From contig CAKUXM010000001.1 in assembly GCA_934700335.1 (NCBI GenBank), positions 124,001-188,000 of the forward strand: a stretch of 64,000 nucleotides of DNA, in the 5' to 3' direction. Positions 51,001 through 60,541 of this stretch are shown piece after piece. Each line of letters begins with the position of its first letter. The first letter of the stretch is position 1. The position numbers were made by a program, and so were the translations under genes. This DNA comes from an uncultured Candidatus Melainabacteria bacterium (lineage in GTDB: Bacteria; Cyanobacteriota; Vampirovibrionia; Gastranaerophilales; Gastranaerophilaceae). The notes below the pieces were generated by a model. It was not told the origin of the DNA and did no database searches. It saw only the letters and a list, made by a program, of their open reading frames with translations.

Positions 51001-53327
51001 CCATCAGGTTTAATTGCAAAACCCATCTTACTATCATTTGATAAATATAATTTCATATTATTATATTCTTCTGCTGTATAAGTATGAACTTGTTTTCCAG
51101 TTGCTTCTTTAGATTCTTTTGCTAAATTTAAAGCTTCCACAAATTTATTGGAAGCTTCAGGTGTATTTTTTAATAAATTATATGTTTTATCAACTTTGGA
51201 TTCTACCAACTGTCTATCCAAGCCAGTATTGCCCAATCTCGATTTGTCCAGCCGTACTTCTTCATGTACTCCTGAATCAGCTCCTCGCCCATCTGAGCTG
51301 CTGCTTCCGTTATCATCTTGTCGTAAGCTTCGTTCATCTTCTGTTGTTCTTCGGGTGTTGGTTTCTGATACATTTGAATCCTCCACTTTAGATGATAACA
51401 TATTTTCTTTATCGTTTAAAGTGTTCATGTCATTTTGTAAAGAACGACTTGTAGATTTCTTATGAACATAACCACTAGCAATCTCAGCTTCATTCATACC
51501 ATCATAACGACTGAAATGTTTTACATTTTGGTTAGGTACTGTTCCTTTTGCAATATCTCTTGCGTGTTCTAATTCACTTCTTAAAACAGCATGAGGATTT
51601 TCACAAATAGAATCAATCTTAATTGTTATGTTTGGTATTCTGTTTTGTTTTTTATTTGCTTTTTCTAACTCTTTTAACTCATTCTTAGCAATTCTCAATT
51701 CTTCTTTAAGATTATCAAGAACATCAGTAACAGGAGCATTACCTCCTTCTTCCTGAGTTATTTTATCTTCAAGTTTTGAGATTTTAAGTTTTTGTTTATC
51801 AATAGCATTTTGTTTGTTAGTTGTTGTTTTACCTTGATATTTAGTTCCTTCAGTTCTCCCTGATACAGGATTACCATTAGAATCTTTTAAACCATCAACA
51901 ACTTCAACTTTAATGTTATTATCAATTTCCCATTTATCAGAATAGTTTTTAGCAATTTTATTAGCAACAGTTTTATTTACAGTTTTAGTCTCAAAGCCTT
52001 CTTTATCTGTTTTGACTTTAACAAGACTTGAATCACCTTCACCTAACCAACCTCTATTTTCCCAAGTTGATTTAGTTGCAACATCCATGTGTTCTAAAGC
52101 TGTATTACCATATCTAACATCATCTAAATCTTTTGCTTTAACTTCATCTGCATTTCTTAATTGTCTATCGTATTCTTCTTTAGAAACCTTAGAAGCATCT
52201 TCCCAAGTTGAAACTTTAATATCAAAAGTACCATCTTCATGAATAAAAATATCATTACCTTTATTCATCATTTCAAGCATATCTCTTGCTGTTGATTGAT
52301 ATTCACTAGGAATATTATTTTGAATTAATTCAGAAGCATCAACACCTTCAGTATCAGCTTTAGCTTTAAATTCTTTAACCACATTATAAACATCACTTGT
52401 ATTTGTTACTTGCTTGATTTGTTGTGATGCTTCAGCAGCTTCTTGTAATGCTTTAGCAGCTTCTGTTTCTGATTCTGTTGTAATAGCTGTTTTATTTGCT
52501 TTCCACCATTTTGAGAAAGCACGTCTCATTATTGGAGCAACTGTTGTACCAATAAGACCACCCATGACTAAACCTTCAACCACATTCTTCATTTTACCTT
52601 CAATTTCAGTATCATCTTCCTGTGTTTGAAATGGTCTTGCTAAATCAGCATTACCAAACATATCAGCCATGTGTCCTTCTTCAGGTCTGTAAACCATAAA
52701 GTCAGTTATAGCCCCACCTAAAGCTCCACTTAAAGCATTATTACCTAACCATACACCAGCAGCTTTTAAACCACCTTTAGATGTTTTAAATAGTTTATCT
52801 GATGCTAATAGTTTCTTTAATCCAATACCCATTTTAGCTACAGTTCCAACTTTAGAAGCAGCCATAGCACCACCAACTAAGCCACCTGAGTAAACAGTAG
52901 CTAAAGTACCAGCACCATATCTATATAAATATTTGAAAGTTTCACCAACTCTAGTTTTAGCTTGATAATCTAATCCTAAGTTTTCTTCATTAAAACCACC
53001 AAGACCGACTTTATTTAAAGCCTTATTAGCTAAACCATCTTTCTTAGGTACAAAAACTTTTCCAGCTTCTTTAGCAACTGAAGTTCCAACATCTTTTAAT
53101 GTATCTCCAACAGATAGTTTTTGAAACTCTCTTGTTTCATTGTTTTCTTCTTGTTGTGGTTCTGCTTGAGGAGCTTCAAGCATACCAAGATTAACAGCAT
53201 CTTCATAAGAAATACCTTCATCTAAATTGTATTGAGATTGTTCTTGCTCCTCTGCATCCCACTCAGCCATAGTCTTACCACCTAAGACCATGTTGTTATA
53301 ATAATCATTACTTAAATTATTTGTCAT
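48009..53327 (-). CDS. very large internal virion protein, gp16-like, with acetyltransferase-like insert
   Basis: 1,772 residues, longer than T7 gp16 (about 1,318). Position after gp15-like and before the fibre marks it as the ejected core protein D. Glycine-rich hydrophobic segments near 130-220 (GAGTLATVYSGGLVGGAM). Residues about 760-850 read as a GNAT-like fold (VFIHKEKGGKGLSHKLIE, LTNLYKKHGFVEVG). Long helical regions follow, and a C-terminal part like large polyvalent-protein domains. No lytic transglycosylase motif was seen at the N-terminus. Likely forms the DNA ejection channel and brings enzymes into the cell. Confidence 0.8.
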   Translation of the reverse strand: MTNNLSNDYYNNMVLGGKTMAEWDAEEQEQSQYNLDEGISYEDAVNLGMLEAPQAEPQQEENNETREFQKLSVGDTLKDVGTSVAKEAGKVFVPKKDGLANKALNKVGLGGFNEENLGLDYQAKTRVGETFKYLYRYGAGTLATVYSGGLVGGAMAASKVGTVAKMGIGLKKLLASDKLFKTSKGGLKAAGVWLGNNALSGALGGAITDFMVYRPEEGHMADMFGNADLARPFQTQEDDTEIEGKMKNVVEGLVMGGLIGTTVAPIMRRAFSKWWKANKTAITTESETEAAKALQEAAEASQQIKQVTNTSDVYNVVKEFKAKADTEGVDASELIQNNIPSEYQSTARDMLEMMNKGNDIFIHEDGTFDIKVSTWEDASKVSKEEYDRQLRNADEVKAKDLDDVRYGNTALEHMDVATKSTWENRGWLGEGDSSLVKVKTDKEGFETKTVNKTVANKIAKNYSDKWEIDNNIKVEVVDGLKDSNGNPVSGRTEGTKYQGKTTTNKQNAIDKQKLKISKLEDKITQEEGGNAPVTDVLDNLKEELRIAKNELKELEKANKKQNRIPNITIKIDSICENPHAVLRSELEHARDIAKGTVPNQNVKHFSRYDGMNEAEIASGYVHKKSTSRSLQNDMNTLNDKENMLSSKVEDSNVSETNTRRTTEDERSLRQDDNGSSSSDGRGADSGVHEEVRLDKSRLGNTGLDRQLVESKVDKTYNLLKNTPEASNKFVEALNLAKESKEATGKQVHTYTAEEYNNMKLYLSNDSKMGFAIKPDGDLVSVFIHKEKGGKGLSHKLIELAKQQGATKLDCYDTYLTNLYKKHGFVEVGRDKWDDKYAPEGWDKSKLGEPDVVYMELSEKQDFNSVEEVADAVGKGDFKYQTAADVDRLAMESADKFTPYAKTTWKEICEAVDNDPVLKQIIEGLDAEDVLRYSGNPEQLAALVKRELGTLKLQDALKQKLMTTTDKAAKREIMNLMTKLQDRIEAYRSYSGLALNVQKASYIIEDAYANKTMTEFTKNGITALSDIIENALKKIDLNFTKGELVNKKQEILASILADADVNFLKLIKDEDLQQAFNESIDKVLKDKRFDKEVFAKDIRNAILDKQISYVEKLSKEAPTLDGQRKTLLNWQNAQSYYVHNLLSGVGTICKNVLSGAMNTLYFPVKKMLAGAVFGGGDAMYKEGLGTLNAMLSNWNDAYLLAKQAFINGKGAMTNLGKDTMSETQQAAFNKWGKEDTSILEHLQNLHSFMTRLIGATDEFMSQFNYRSIVKSKAYLQAEELAKTISKQNDQQWIENQANKFFNASFDGSGRPLDIDAYYESKSALYQTPLDGKAFDGTQMREQTWAMAAGESINNAIAGKAPALKFLFPFVKTGVNILQMNLDHNVFYALCSKSQRELLFSQTAEGALARSQVAFGAFSLTMASAIALSGGITGSLPRDPKEKRALLATGWRPYSIVTPDGKYISYQGYEPLHTILGFAADIVELGTSIATDEDYMSMEKVINEGWGIILNNFLDKAAFRSGVSALNIIFDTDGSTLENLEKLGANTAAGFLPDASFVKGLSTIGERDAKSPKTFMERWLNMYFNRGLGEQRRNCFGEKQNVTNLIISNTTSLEHTPENDELLRLAEYGFKPSEITDVIAKTNYNYKDFKDAKGRNAYDYMMEALSESGLREAVRDLVTSPEYQELPDGILTDGAKANGVKFTSADETKINALKALFIEYNNKAKEDVMFDHPELMNKEGVSLGDAQQESLSNKLNLLINQGLNNDLNELNNFY

Positions 53328-55366
53328 TAACTAATTCCTTTTAAATATTGTTGTGGACTTAGTAAGTTTAAATCTTTAGTCCAAAATTCAATATGTAAAC
53401 AACCACCAGCATCAGCTCTACCTGAATTACCAATAGTTCCAATCGCAGTACCCTTTTTAAATGTTGTACCAGCTTTGTAACCAAGTTTATTATTTAAGTG
53501 TTGTAAAACAATATATCTACCATAATTATCTTGTAATACAGCATAATTACCCATTGATTGCTCATAATTAGAACATACAAGTTTTAAATCTGATGGAGCT
53601 AAAACTGAACGACCAATAGCAACACCATTAACATCTGTGCCAACGTGATAATATCCATTTCTTTGTGTACCAACCAAGCCCTTAGCATTAGCTGAAATAT
53701 TCTTATCAGCACCACCATAACGAGTTGCAACCATACCTAAACTTCTTAAAGCATTTGTTGATTCTTGTAAATTAGCTGTACCATATTTGTTATGATAAGC
53801 TCTTGAAGCAGCTGCTCTATAAGCTCCATTATAGATTTTCTGCCATTGGTTTTTACTAGATACATTTTTAGCTCTTAATTGTTGAACTCTTTTACTATAT
53901 TTTTGCAGTGCTTGATAACCTTGTTGTGGAGTTAATTCACCACTATCAACTTTCAGTTTTAAATCAGTAATAGCATTTGTCATATCTGTCATTTCTTCTT
54001 TTGAAAAATCTCTATGAAAAGCTCCTTTTGAATTAATCACAGTATTATTCAAATTTGAAACTAACAATTTAAACCAAGTTGAACCCTCATTATTTGATTT
54101 ATTTAAAGCTGATGTTAAATTGAAACAATCAACATAATTTAACTTTCCAGCATCAACAGCTTGTTTTATATCATCTTGTGTTAATTCACCTGTATAAGCT
54201 TTTAAACCTAATTGTTGCATTATATTAGGGTCTGACCTTGTGATATTAAAGTTATTCCAATTCTCAGCTGTACTTAAACAACTATTCATAAACCCTAAAC
54301 CACTTTGACCTAAACCATAATTATTACTAATCTCAGCAGCTAAAGCTTTTGCTGTATTATAAGATTTATCTGATTGACTAAATCTCTTATAAAATTCTGT
54401 TTGAGCATCAAAAGCTTTAATATTTTCTGTTAATTGTTTATTTGATAATTCTAAAGCTCTATCTTCATAATCAGCTCTTTGAGCAGTTCTTATAATTTGT
54501 CTCATTTTAGCTTCATAATCAGGAATCAACTCTGCAATATCTGTACCATTAACTTTTAAACCTTTTAGTGAAGTTAATAATTCAGCTGAAGAAATCCCTG
54601 TTGGATTTGAAGCAATATAATTTTGAATACCAGCTAACAAATTAACAGCTTGTTGTTCTTTTGGAATACCACATTCAGTAGTCATTCTATCTGAATATGT
54701 ATTTAAAACATTCTTTAATGCTTCGGGTTTATTTCCACCTTGTGTCATTGCAATTTCTAAATCAGTTGTTAAACTGTGTTGATAGCTATTATTTGTTAAT
54801 TTGTATTGATAAGATTGATGTTTAACTTGATAATTATCATCAATAGCTTTCATCTTAGCATCAAAATCAAGCAAAGCCTTGCTATAATTAACAGGTTTAA
54901 CACCACTCTTTTGTAAAGCTTCCATTGTTCTTTGTTTTGCATCTTGAAGATATTTACTAGCATCTTCTTGAGATAGTTTTTCAAAATCAGGTTTACCTTG
55001 AGCTTCTAATAAAGTTGCTTTACAGATATTTTCTGATTTTAGTCTTTCATGAGCATCTCTATTATATGGATTGAACATAGCCATACCTTTAATTTTACGA
55101 GACACTTCATTCCAACTGTCTTTATTCTCAACAGCTTCTAATTGTGCCTTAGCAACATTTTGGTCTGCCATTCTTTCTAAAACAGGGTCAATGTCAACCA
55201 TACCTTTACCAAGTTTAGCTAAACCATCAGCTAAAGCCTTAGTCTTTTCAGCTCTTGATGTATCAAATTTATATCTTATTTCCTGATTTACAGGAGCAGC
55301 AGTTGGTTGTAAATTTAAACCTTGCTGAGCATCAGGAGTAACTCTGTTATTATTATCTCTGTACAT
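53327..55366 (-). CDS. internal virion protein, gp15-like, with C-terminal M23 peptidase-like domain
   Basis: 679 residues. Helical body as in T7 gp15, then from about 560 an LytM/M23-like domain: HVGTDVNG (His 574, Asp 578), VLQHLNNKLG (His 623) and CLHIEFW. In active M23 enzymes the last motif is H-x-H; here the first His is Cys 656. It may cut peptidoglycan during DNA ejection, moving that job from gp16 to gp15. Activity is uncertain because of the Cys. Confidence 0.82.
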   Translation of the reverse strand: MYRDNNNRVTPDAQQGLNLQPTAAPVNQEIRYKFDTSRAEKTKALADGLAKLGKGMVDIDPVLERMADQNVAKAQLEAVENKDSWNEVSRKIKGMAMFNPYNRDAHERLKSENICKATLLEAQGKPDFEKLSQEDASKYLQDAKQRTMEALQKSGVKPVNYSKALLDFDAKMKAIDDNYQVKHQSYQYKLTNNSYQHSLTTDLEIAMTQGGNKPEALKNVLNTYSDRMTTECGIPKEQQAVNLLAGIQNYIASNPTGISSAELLTSLKGLKVNGTDIAELIPDYEAKMRQIIRTAQRADYEDRALELSNKQLTENIKAFDAQTEFYKRFSQSDKSYNTAKALAAEISNNYGLGQSGLGFMNSCLSTAENWNNFNITRSDPNIMQQLGLKAYTGELTQDDIKQAVDAGKLNYVDCFNLTSALNKSNNEGSTWFKLLVSNLNNTVINSKGAFHRDFSKEEMTDMTNAITDLKLKVDSGELTPQQGYQALQKYSKRVQQLRAKNVSSKNQWQKIYNGAYRAAASRAYHNKYGTANLQESTNALRSLGMVATRYGGADKNISANAKGLVGTQRNGYYHVGTDVNGVAIGRSVLAPSDLKLVCSNYEQSMGNYAVLQDNYGRYIVLQHLNNKLGYKAGTTFKKGTAIGTIGNSGRADAGGCLHIEFWTKDLNLLSPQQYLKGIS

Positions 55367-55375
55367 TATCTATCC

Positions 55376-55906
55376 TTACTTCTTACTCATTGATTCTCGC
55401 CATTTCATATCACTATAAGAAGATAACAAACCACCAAAACCTGATAGAACACTACCAACACCGTTTGATGTATAAGTAGTTTGGTTATAAATAGAACTTA
55501 AAGCAGAAGCTCTATAACCCATCATTTCTTGATAACTTTGTAATTCTTTGAAATGTAAATTCTTACTTGCAATATAATTATTAACAGCAGTTGCTCTATC
55601 ATAACCTTGAAATAAATTATCAAGTGTAGAACCTTCAACACCATTAGCAGCTGCTGAAGCCTGAGCTGTTGCTCTTGCTTTCATATTCTCTATTGCTAAT
55701 TGTTGTTTTTGTAATACTGTTGCTTGTTGTTCTTGATTTACTCTTGTATGAACAGCATTTAATTGTTGTATATAATTTGTTAATGTTGATTGTGTTTGTA
55801 AGGCTCTATATTGAGCATTATCATTAGCAGCTTGTCTGTCAGAAGCAATACTACCAATAGCACCAAGAGCTTGTAAACCCAAACCAGCAGCTGCAATCCA
55901 ACCCAT
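55376..55906 (-). CDS. internal virion protein, gp14-like
   Basis: 176 residues. Small hydrophobic N-terminus (WIAAAGLGLQALGAIGSIAS), Ala/Gln-rich helices, then AAANGVEGSTLDNLFQGYDRA and a Gly/Ser C-terminus. Same layout as T7 gp14, the outer-membrane channel protein of the ejection machine, and in the same place. Confidence 0.82.
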   Translation of the reverse strand: MGWIAAAGLGLQALGAIGSIASDRQAANDNAQYRALQTQSTLTNYIQQLNAVHTRVNQEQQATVLQKQQLAIENMKARATAQASAAANGVEGSTLDNLFQGYDRATAVNNYIASKNLHFKELQSYQEMMGYRASALSSIYNQTTYTSNGVGSVLSGFGGLLSSYSDMKWRESMSKK

Positions 55907-55908
55907 TA

Positions 55909-56370
55909 TTATCTCTCCTTAACTTTAAAAAACTGTATAAATCTTTGTTTATTTACATATTGAGAAGCTGCAAAACTAAATTCCATAGCCTGAAGCCATT
56001 TAATATGTAATTTTTGTCTTGAATCAATCCAACCACCAATTAAATCATAAGTAGTTAGAAATTCTTTTATATATTTTTTACCTAGAATTAACCATTCTCT
56101 AGGTATTGTTTTCAATTTATCTGAACCTAAAAACCAAATACTTGCAAAGCCTTTAGGTTGATTATAGTTAGAGATTCCAAACATACCAGCTATTTCATTA
56201 TCAACTCTAACTGTATAACATTTATTTGAATAAATGAATCCATTTAATAATGATTGTTCAGCTGTATGTCCTAGTGTTTTAATTTCCCTAACATCTTCTC
56301 TCCTTAGAAGTGGTATTAATTCATACACATCTTCTAAGAGAGAATCTGTTACTGTTACTTTACTTTCCAC
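55909..56370 (-). CDS. gp13-like protein of acetyltransferase-like fold
   Basis: 153 residues. VRVDNEIAGMFGISNY, FASIWFLGSDKL, WLQAMEFSFAASQ follow the layout of T7 gp13 (virion assembly protein A), whose fold resembles GNAT. Located between tail tube B and gp14-like, as in T7. Overlaps the tube gene by 11 bases. Confidence 0.8.
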   Translation of the reverse strand: MESKVTVTDSLLEDVYELIPLLRREDVREIKTLGHTAEQSLLNGFIYSNKCYTVRVDNEIAGMFGISNYNQPKGFASIWFLGSDKLKTIPREWLILGKKYIKEFLTTYDLIGGWIDSRQKLHIKWLQAMEFSFAASQYVNKQRFIQFFKVKER

Positions 56371-58843
56371 GAATTATAAATTCTCCTAGCCATTCTAACG
56401 ATAAGAAGCAACTAGGTAAATAACTGTCATTTATGATTTCAATATCAATTTCATTATTTCTTGATATAACAGGAATCAAGAATGTTGAACTGTATGGAGT
56501 AATTTTATTTAATGTTGCTGAAATAGTACCAGCAACATTACCTGTAAATTCTAATGTAGAAGATATTGCTGTTGAATATGTTGGGATTAAATTTACTCTG
56601 AAATAACTTGAATCTGCATAAGATAAATTAATATCTTTTAACATTAAAATACCTTCAACAACTTTCATAGCTCCTGTTTGTGTTGTTTGTCTTTTATAGA
56701 TACTACTTAACTTCAATTTGGATTCATAAGGATTCCCTACATAAACATAAGCATAATTTTCTAATAATGTTATTGTTTTATCTTCTAAACTAAATTCACA
56801 AGGGAAACCATCAGGGTTAATAACTTGAATATCATTTACAGGAGTATAATCCAAACTTACAGTTTTATCTGTTACTGTTAGTTTTTGTTTTCTATCTAAA
56901 TAAACAATGAAATCTAAATCATCATCACCTTGTAACGAATTAATATTAATTTTTTCTAAATAAACACCATCAGAATATTCTAATGTTAAATAAATGAAAT
57001 TATTAACAAACTCAGCATCAAGAATCTTTGTATTCTTAAATATCCATTTACTCCAAGCTGATTGGGCTTTGTTTGAACCATTATAATAATAATTATAAAT
57101 AAACATTGTATCTGATGTTTTATCAGTTAGAAAACCAGCAATATTATTTTCTGATGAAGCAAAGATTTTATATAAACCTTTTGGAATATACTGAGAAACT
57201 TGTTCTGAAATCTCTCTTGCTCCAACATTATATGTATCTGTTGTGTAAACTTCATATACTTTACTGTAATCACCATTATCACAAGTAAATAAAACTGTTG
57301 AACCAACTGGAACAGGTTTACAGATAGAACTACAAGCATATTCCATTAACATTTCAATAGATACAGTTCCATTGGAAAAATTACTACTTCCACCTTGAAT
57401 TAAGAACTCACTATTCTCACCAAACAACATAAGTTCTTTATTATAAGGAACGGCAAACTTTAATAAGCTCATTCTTGAATTAGAACCAACATCAATAGCA
57501 TCTGTATCAAGCTCTGTTAAAGTTGTTGATTTGAAGAATAAGAAAATATCATTAACATCAGAATAACAAGTTCTATCCTCTGAAACAAAACCTAATCTAC
57601 CTTTATGACAGAACATATCTTGAATACAATTACCAATAAATGATGGAGTTTTAGCTGAATCTTCATCACCAGCTGGTCTATCAGTCCAATCAATTGCTTT
57701 AAAAGTAAATGTACCATCAGCATTTCTCACAATGGCATGTGGCATTGTAGCCTTATCAATCTGATATTCTATATCAGGGGAAGGACATTCTTGCCAAGAA
57801 CCATTGCCAAAAGCAGAGCCATCAGCAGTTTCAAATTTAACGTAATAATCATCTGCAATATTAATGTTTTCACCTATTACTTTCATAACATAACCATTTG
57901 GGGCTACTAAAGGCAATTGAGATAAATCTTCTGCTTTCTTATAAAAAGCATAAAAGTTACTGTTAGCATTACCATCAGTTGCTTCAACAGTAAACTTACC
58001 TTTATCTTTTCTTTGTACAGTGAAAGTAGAACCTACTTTTTGATATTTAAAATCAGTTTCACCAAGATTTTTCTTTAAATCAGTATAAACATTATTTGCA
58101 ATAACATTTGTTCTACAAGTTGCTACATCACTTGTTGATGTTTTATTATATCCTTGTTTATCATTAATTTTTAAAGTATATTCACAACCATAATCACCTT
58201 GTTTTACAAAGCATAAGGCAGTGTTAGGGTAAGCATCAGGAAATTTCTTATCTAACATTTTAGTTGGGATTGTATTATTAACCACAAACGTATAATCACC
58301 AACTGTAACACACCTTAGATTTTTAAGTGGATGTTCTGTTGTTATGTATTTTTTCAGTTCAGTTTCTTCAGGATAAACTTTACCATTATAAGTAAAATTA
58401 ATTTCTGATTCTCCATCTGCAAATTCATATTTAGTTTCTAATGTTTTATCTGTATAAAGAACAGTTTTTTCAACAACAGCTTCAGTATCGTTTCCTTCAA
58501 CATCTGTATAACATATTGTTTCATCTTTAATGACTTTATAGACAGGTTTACCAAAAGTTAATGTTTTTTCATTACCTTCTAAATCAAAAACTTTAACATC
58601 AGAACCTGTTAATAAGATTTCGTATTTACCATCTTCTTTATTAATTATGTGTGTTTTAATATGTTTATCTTGAGCATCAATTAACCTTTTAATATGTTCG
58701 GTTGGAGGTCTTTTAACAGCCCCTCTAGCTGGATTTAATAAAAAGTTATTCATTTCTTTTGATTGGTTTGGGTACATTAATTTATCAGGTTGTTGTGAAA
58801 CACCACCAATAAAATTCGAAATTGAATCTGTAATTAAAGTCAT
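56360..58843 (-). CDS. tail tubular protein B, gp12-like (nozzle)
   Basis: 827 residues, near the 794 of T7 gp12. Opening DSISNFIGGVSQQPDKLMYPN is the classic start of this family; also RGAVKRPPTEHI and beta-propeller-like repeats (FCHKGRLGFVSEDRTCYSD). Forms the nozzle of the short tail. Its stop overlaps the next gene; its ATG overlaps the stop of tube A by one base. Confidence 0.95.
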   Translation of the reverse strand: MTLITDSISNFIGGVSQQPDKLMYPNQSKEMNNFLLNPARGAVKRPPTEHIKRLIDAQDKHIKTHIINKEDGKYEILLTGSDVKVFDLEGNEKTLTFGKPVYKVIKDETICYTDVEGNDTEAVVEKTVLYTDKTLETKYEFADGESEINFTYNGKVYPEETELKKYITTEHPLKNLRCVTVGDYTFVVNNTIPTKMLDKKFPDAYPNTALCFVKQGDYGCEYTLKINDKQGYNKTSTSDVATCRTNVIANNVYTDLKKNLGETDFKYQKVGSTFTVQRKDKGKFTVEATDGNANSNFYAFYKKAEDLSQLPLVAPNGYVMKVIGENINIADDYYVKFETADGSAFGNGSWQECPSPDIEYQIDKATMPHAIVRNADGTFTFKAIDWTDRPAGDEDSAKTPSFIGNCIQDMFCHKGRLGFVSEDRTCYSDVNDIFLFFKSTTLTELDTDAIDVGSNSRMSLLKFAVPYNKELMLFGENSEFLIQGGSSNFSNGTVSIEMLMEYACSSICKPVPVGSTVLFTCDNGDYSKVYEVYTTDTYNVGAREISEQVSQYIPKGLYKIFASSENNIAGFLTDKTSDTMFIYNYYYNGSNKAQSAWSKWIFKNTKILDAEFVNNFIYLTLEYSDGVYLEKININSLQGDDDLDFIVYLDRKQKLTVTDKTVSLDYTPVNDIQVINPDGFPCEFSLEDKTITLLENYAYVYVGNPYESKLKLSSIYKRQTTQTGAMKVVEGILMLKDINLSYADSSYFRVNLIPTYSTAISSTLEFTGNVAGTISATLNKITPYSSTFLIPVISRNNEIDIEIINDSYLPSCFLSLEWLGEFIIRGK

Positions 58844-59406
58844 TACAAGCTCTCCTTAATATCGTTGTTATAATATTCAGGAATCATTGTATAAGAACCT
58901 GTTGTAAGCTCATGTAATTCCATATCTGCTTTGGCTTCTAATAAATCTTCCTGTGTATAAACACAAGTTGTTTGAGAACCTAATTCTCTTTTAGTAAGTT
59001 TATAAGCAGCTGACATCTTAACATAGTTTTTAACAACTTCAGGTAAATCTTCAAAATCAAAACCAAACACAACAGTAACTTCAATACTATTGTCTATTTC
59101 AAAAGAATGTTTGTATTTGTCATAAATCTTACCAGCTCTGATAACATATCTATTTTTGTAATATGTTGGAACTTTAACTAACAACATATCCTCTGTGATA
59201 TAGATGTGTTTGTTTTCATCAGGTTGAAGAACATAGTTTTCTTCAGTATTAAAATCCCAACCTTTCATCTGTAAATTTACAGTTTCGTTATCAAGTAGAG
59301 TAATAGCAGACACCGTAAAAGCACTACGAGTTCCTTCTAACGTACTTAAAGGACTTTGTCCTATACATTGAAGCATACAATTAATTGCTTCTAATTTTGT
59401 TGTCAT
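58843..59406 (-). CDS. tail tubular protein A, gp11-like (adaptor)
   Basis: 187 residues. KLEAINCMLQCIGQSPLSTL is the family's standard beginning; WDFNTEENY and AAYKLTKRELGSQ also match gp11. It joins portal to nozzle. Confidence 0.94.
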   Translation of the reverse strand: MTTKLEAINCMLQCIGQSPLSTLEGTRSAFTVSAITLLDNETVNLQMKGWDFNTEENYVLQPDENKHIYITEDMLLVKVPTYYKNRYVIRAGKIYDKYKHSFEIDNSIEVTVVFGFDFEDLPEVVKNYVKMSAAYKLTKRELGSQTTCVYTQEDLLEAKADMELHELTTGSYTMIPEYYNNDIKESL

Positions 59407-59429
59407 TATCTCTCCTTTATTATTTTAAG

Positions 59430-59458
59430 AAAAGGGGAGCTACAATCAAGTAACTCCC
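59430..59458 (-). terminator. terminator after the capsid gene
   Basis: Minus strand stem GGGAGTTAC (59458-59450) with GTAGCTCCC (59443-59435), 9 bp with one G-U, then CTTTTCTT. It is at the same place as the T-phi terminator of T7, between capsid and tail tube A. Confidence 0.85.
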
Positions 59459-59490
59459 TAAAATATACTAATTTATGGATGAAAGTTTAA

Positions 59491-60501
59491 TTAAGTACCA
59501 CCTTGTGATTCACTATCATCACCACCAGCTGGTTCTGTTGGTGTTGTAGTTGGAGCTGAATCATTCCTGATTTCAACAGCTCTACGAGGGTCAAGGATAC
59601 CATGACCTTGTAAGTTACGAGCAGTTAATAACCAAGTTAATTCTTCAGGCAACCATGTACATTCAACTGTTAAATCTTTACGAGTTACAGTACCAATAGC
59701 ACCCTTTTGCATTACTAAACCAACAGTGTTAGAGAAATCACCATAATAGATGTTTCTAGCACCTGTATCTGATTGTGCAATGTTTGTGTTTGGTAAGTAG
59801 TTAGTTTCAATTACTTGAATACCACCAATGAAACCTACTGTACCTTTTGCATAATCACCAGCGCCACCTAAGTTTTTATCTGTGATTTTATCTTTTTGAG
59901 CTAACAATGCAACTTGAGCTGGAGGTAAGAAGCATACAATATCTTCAAATGGTACATCCTTTTCTTTCATTGCAACACCAGCAGCAAAGATAGCAGCAGC
60001 TAACTTATCTGCATCTGTTTTACAACCAGCTGAATAGATTTGTGAACCACCAGCACGACCTTCTACCATACCACCTGCACGAGCTGCAAGAACACCAACG
60101 ATTAATTGTTGTGATTCTTCTTTTCTTGCTAAAGCTCTTGCCATTTCGATTTTTGTTTGCTCTCTATCATCATACTCAGCCATCAAAGTATCAATTTCAG
60201 CTACTTTAATATCTGATACTAAGAATGGGTCTAAGTTGATTGTTGTTTCTGAGTGTGCAATCTTTTGATTACCAATTAACTTTTCACCAGCTGATACATA
60301 TTTTGCATCTACTTTACCTAAGTTTGGAAATGATGCTGATTTACCTTTTTCAATTTGTTTGAAACGTACAAACGGTTGTACTTTTCTTTGAGCATCAAAC
60401 TCAGTAATAAGCTCTGCTACGAATTGGTCTCTAAATAAAGCAAATACGTCTCCTGATTTGTTTACCTGACCCATTCTTGATAAATTTGTATTATCTGCCA
60501 T
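59491..60501 (-). CDS. major capsid protein, gp10-like
   Basis: 336 residues, HK97-fold capsid of T7 type: GDVFALFRDQFVAELITEFD, SHSETTINLDPFLVSDIKV-like segment, ARALARKEESQQLIVG, DIVCFLPPAQVALLAQ, and IQVIETNYLPNTN. The C-terminus ends in a Pro/Thr and Gly-rich tail. No slippage site for a 10B form was identified. Confidence 0.95.
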   Translation of the reverse strand: MADNTNLSRMGQVNKSGDVFALFRDQFVAELITEFDAQRKVQPFVRFKQIEKGKSASFPNLGKVDAKYVSAGEKLIGNQKIAHSETTINLDPFLVSDIKVAEIDTLMAEYDDREQTKIEMARALARKEESQQLIVGVLAARAGGMVEGRAGGSQIYSAGCKTDADKLAAAIFAAGVAMKEKDVPFEDIVCFLPPAQVALLAQKDKITDKNLGGAGDYAKGTVGFIGGIQVIETNYLPNTNIAQSDTGARNIYYGDFSNTVGLVMQKGAIGTVTRKDLTVECTWLPEELTWLLTARNLQGHGILDPRRAVEIRNDSAPTTTPTEPAGGDDSESQGGT

Positions 60502-60541
60502 TTCTTCTTCTAAAACTCCTTAAATCTTCTCTCTAATCTCT

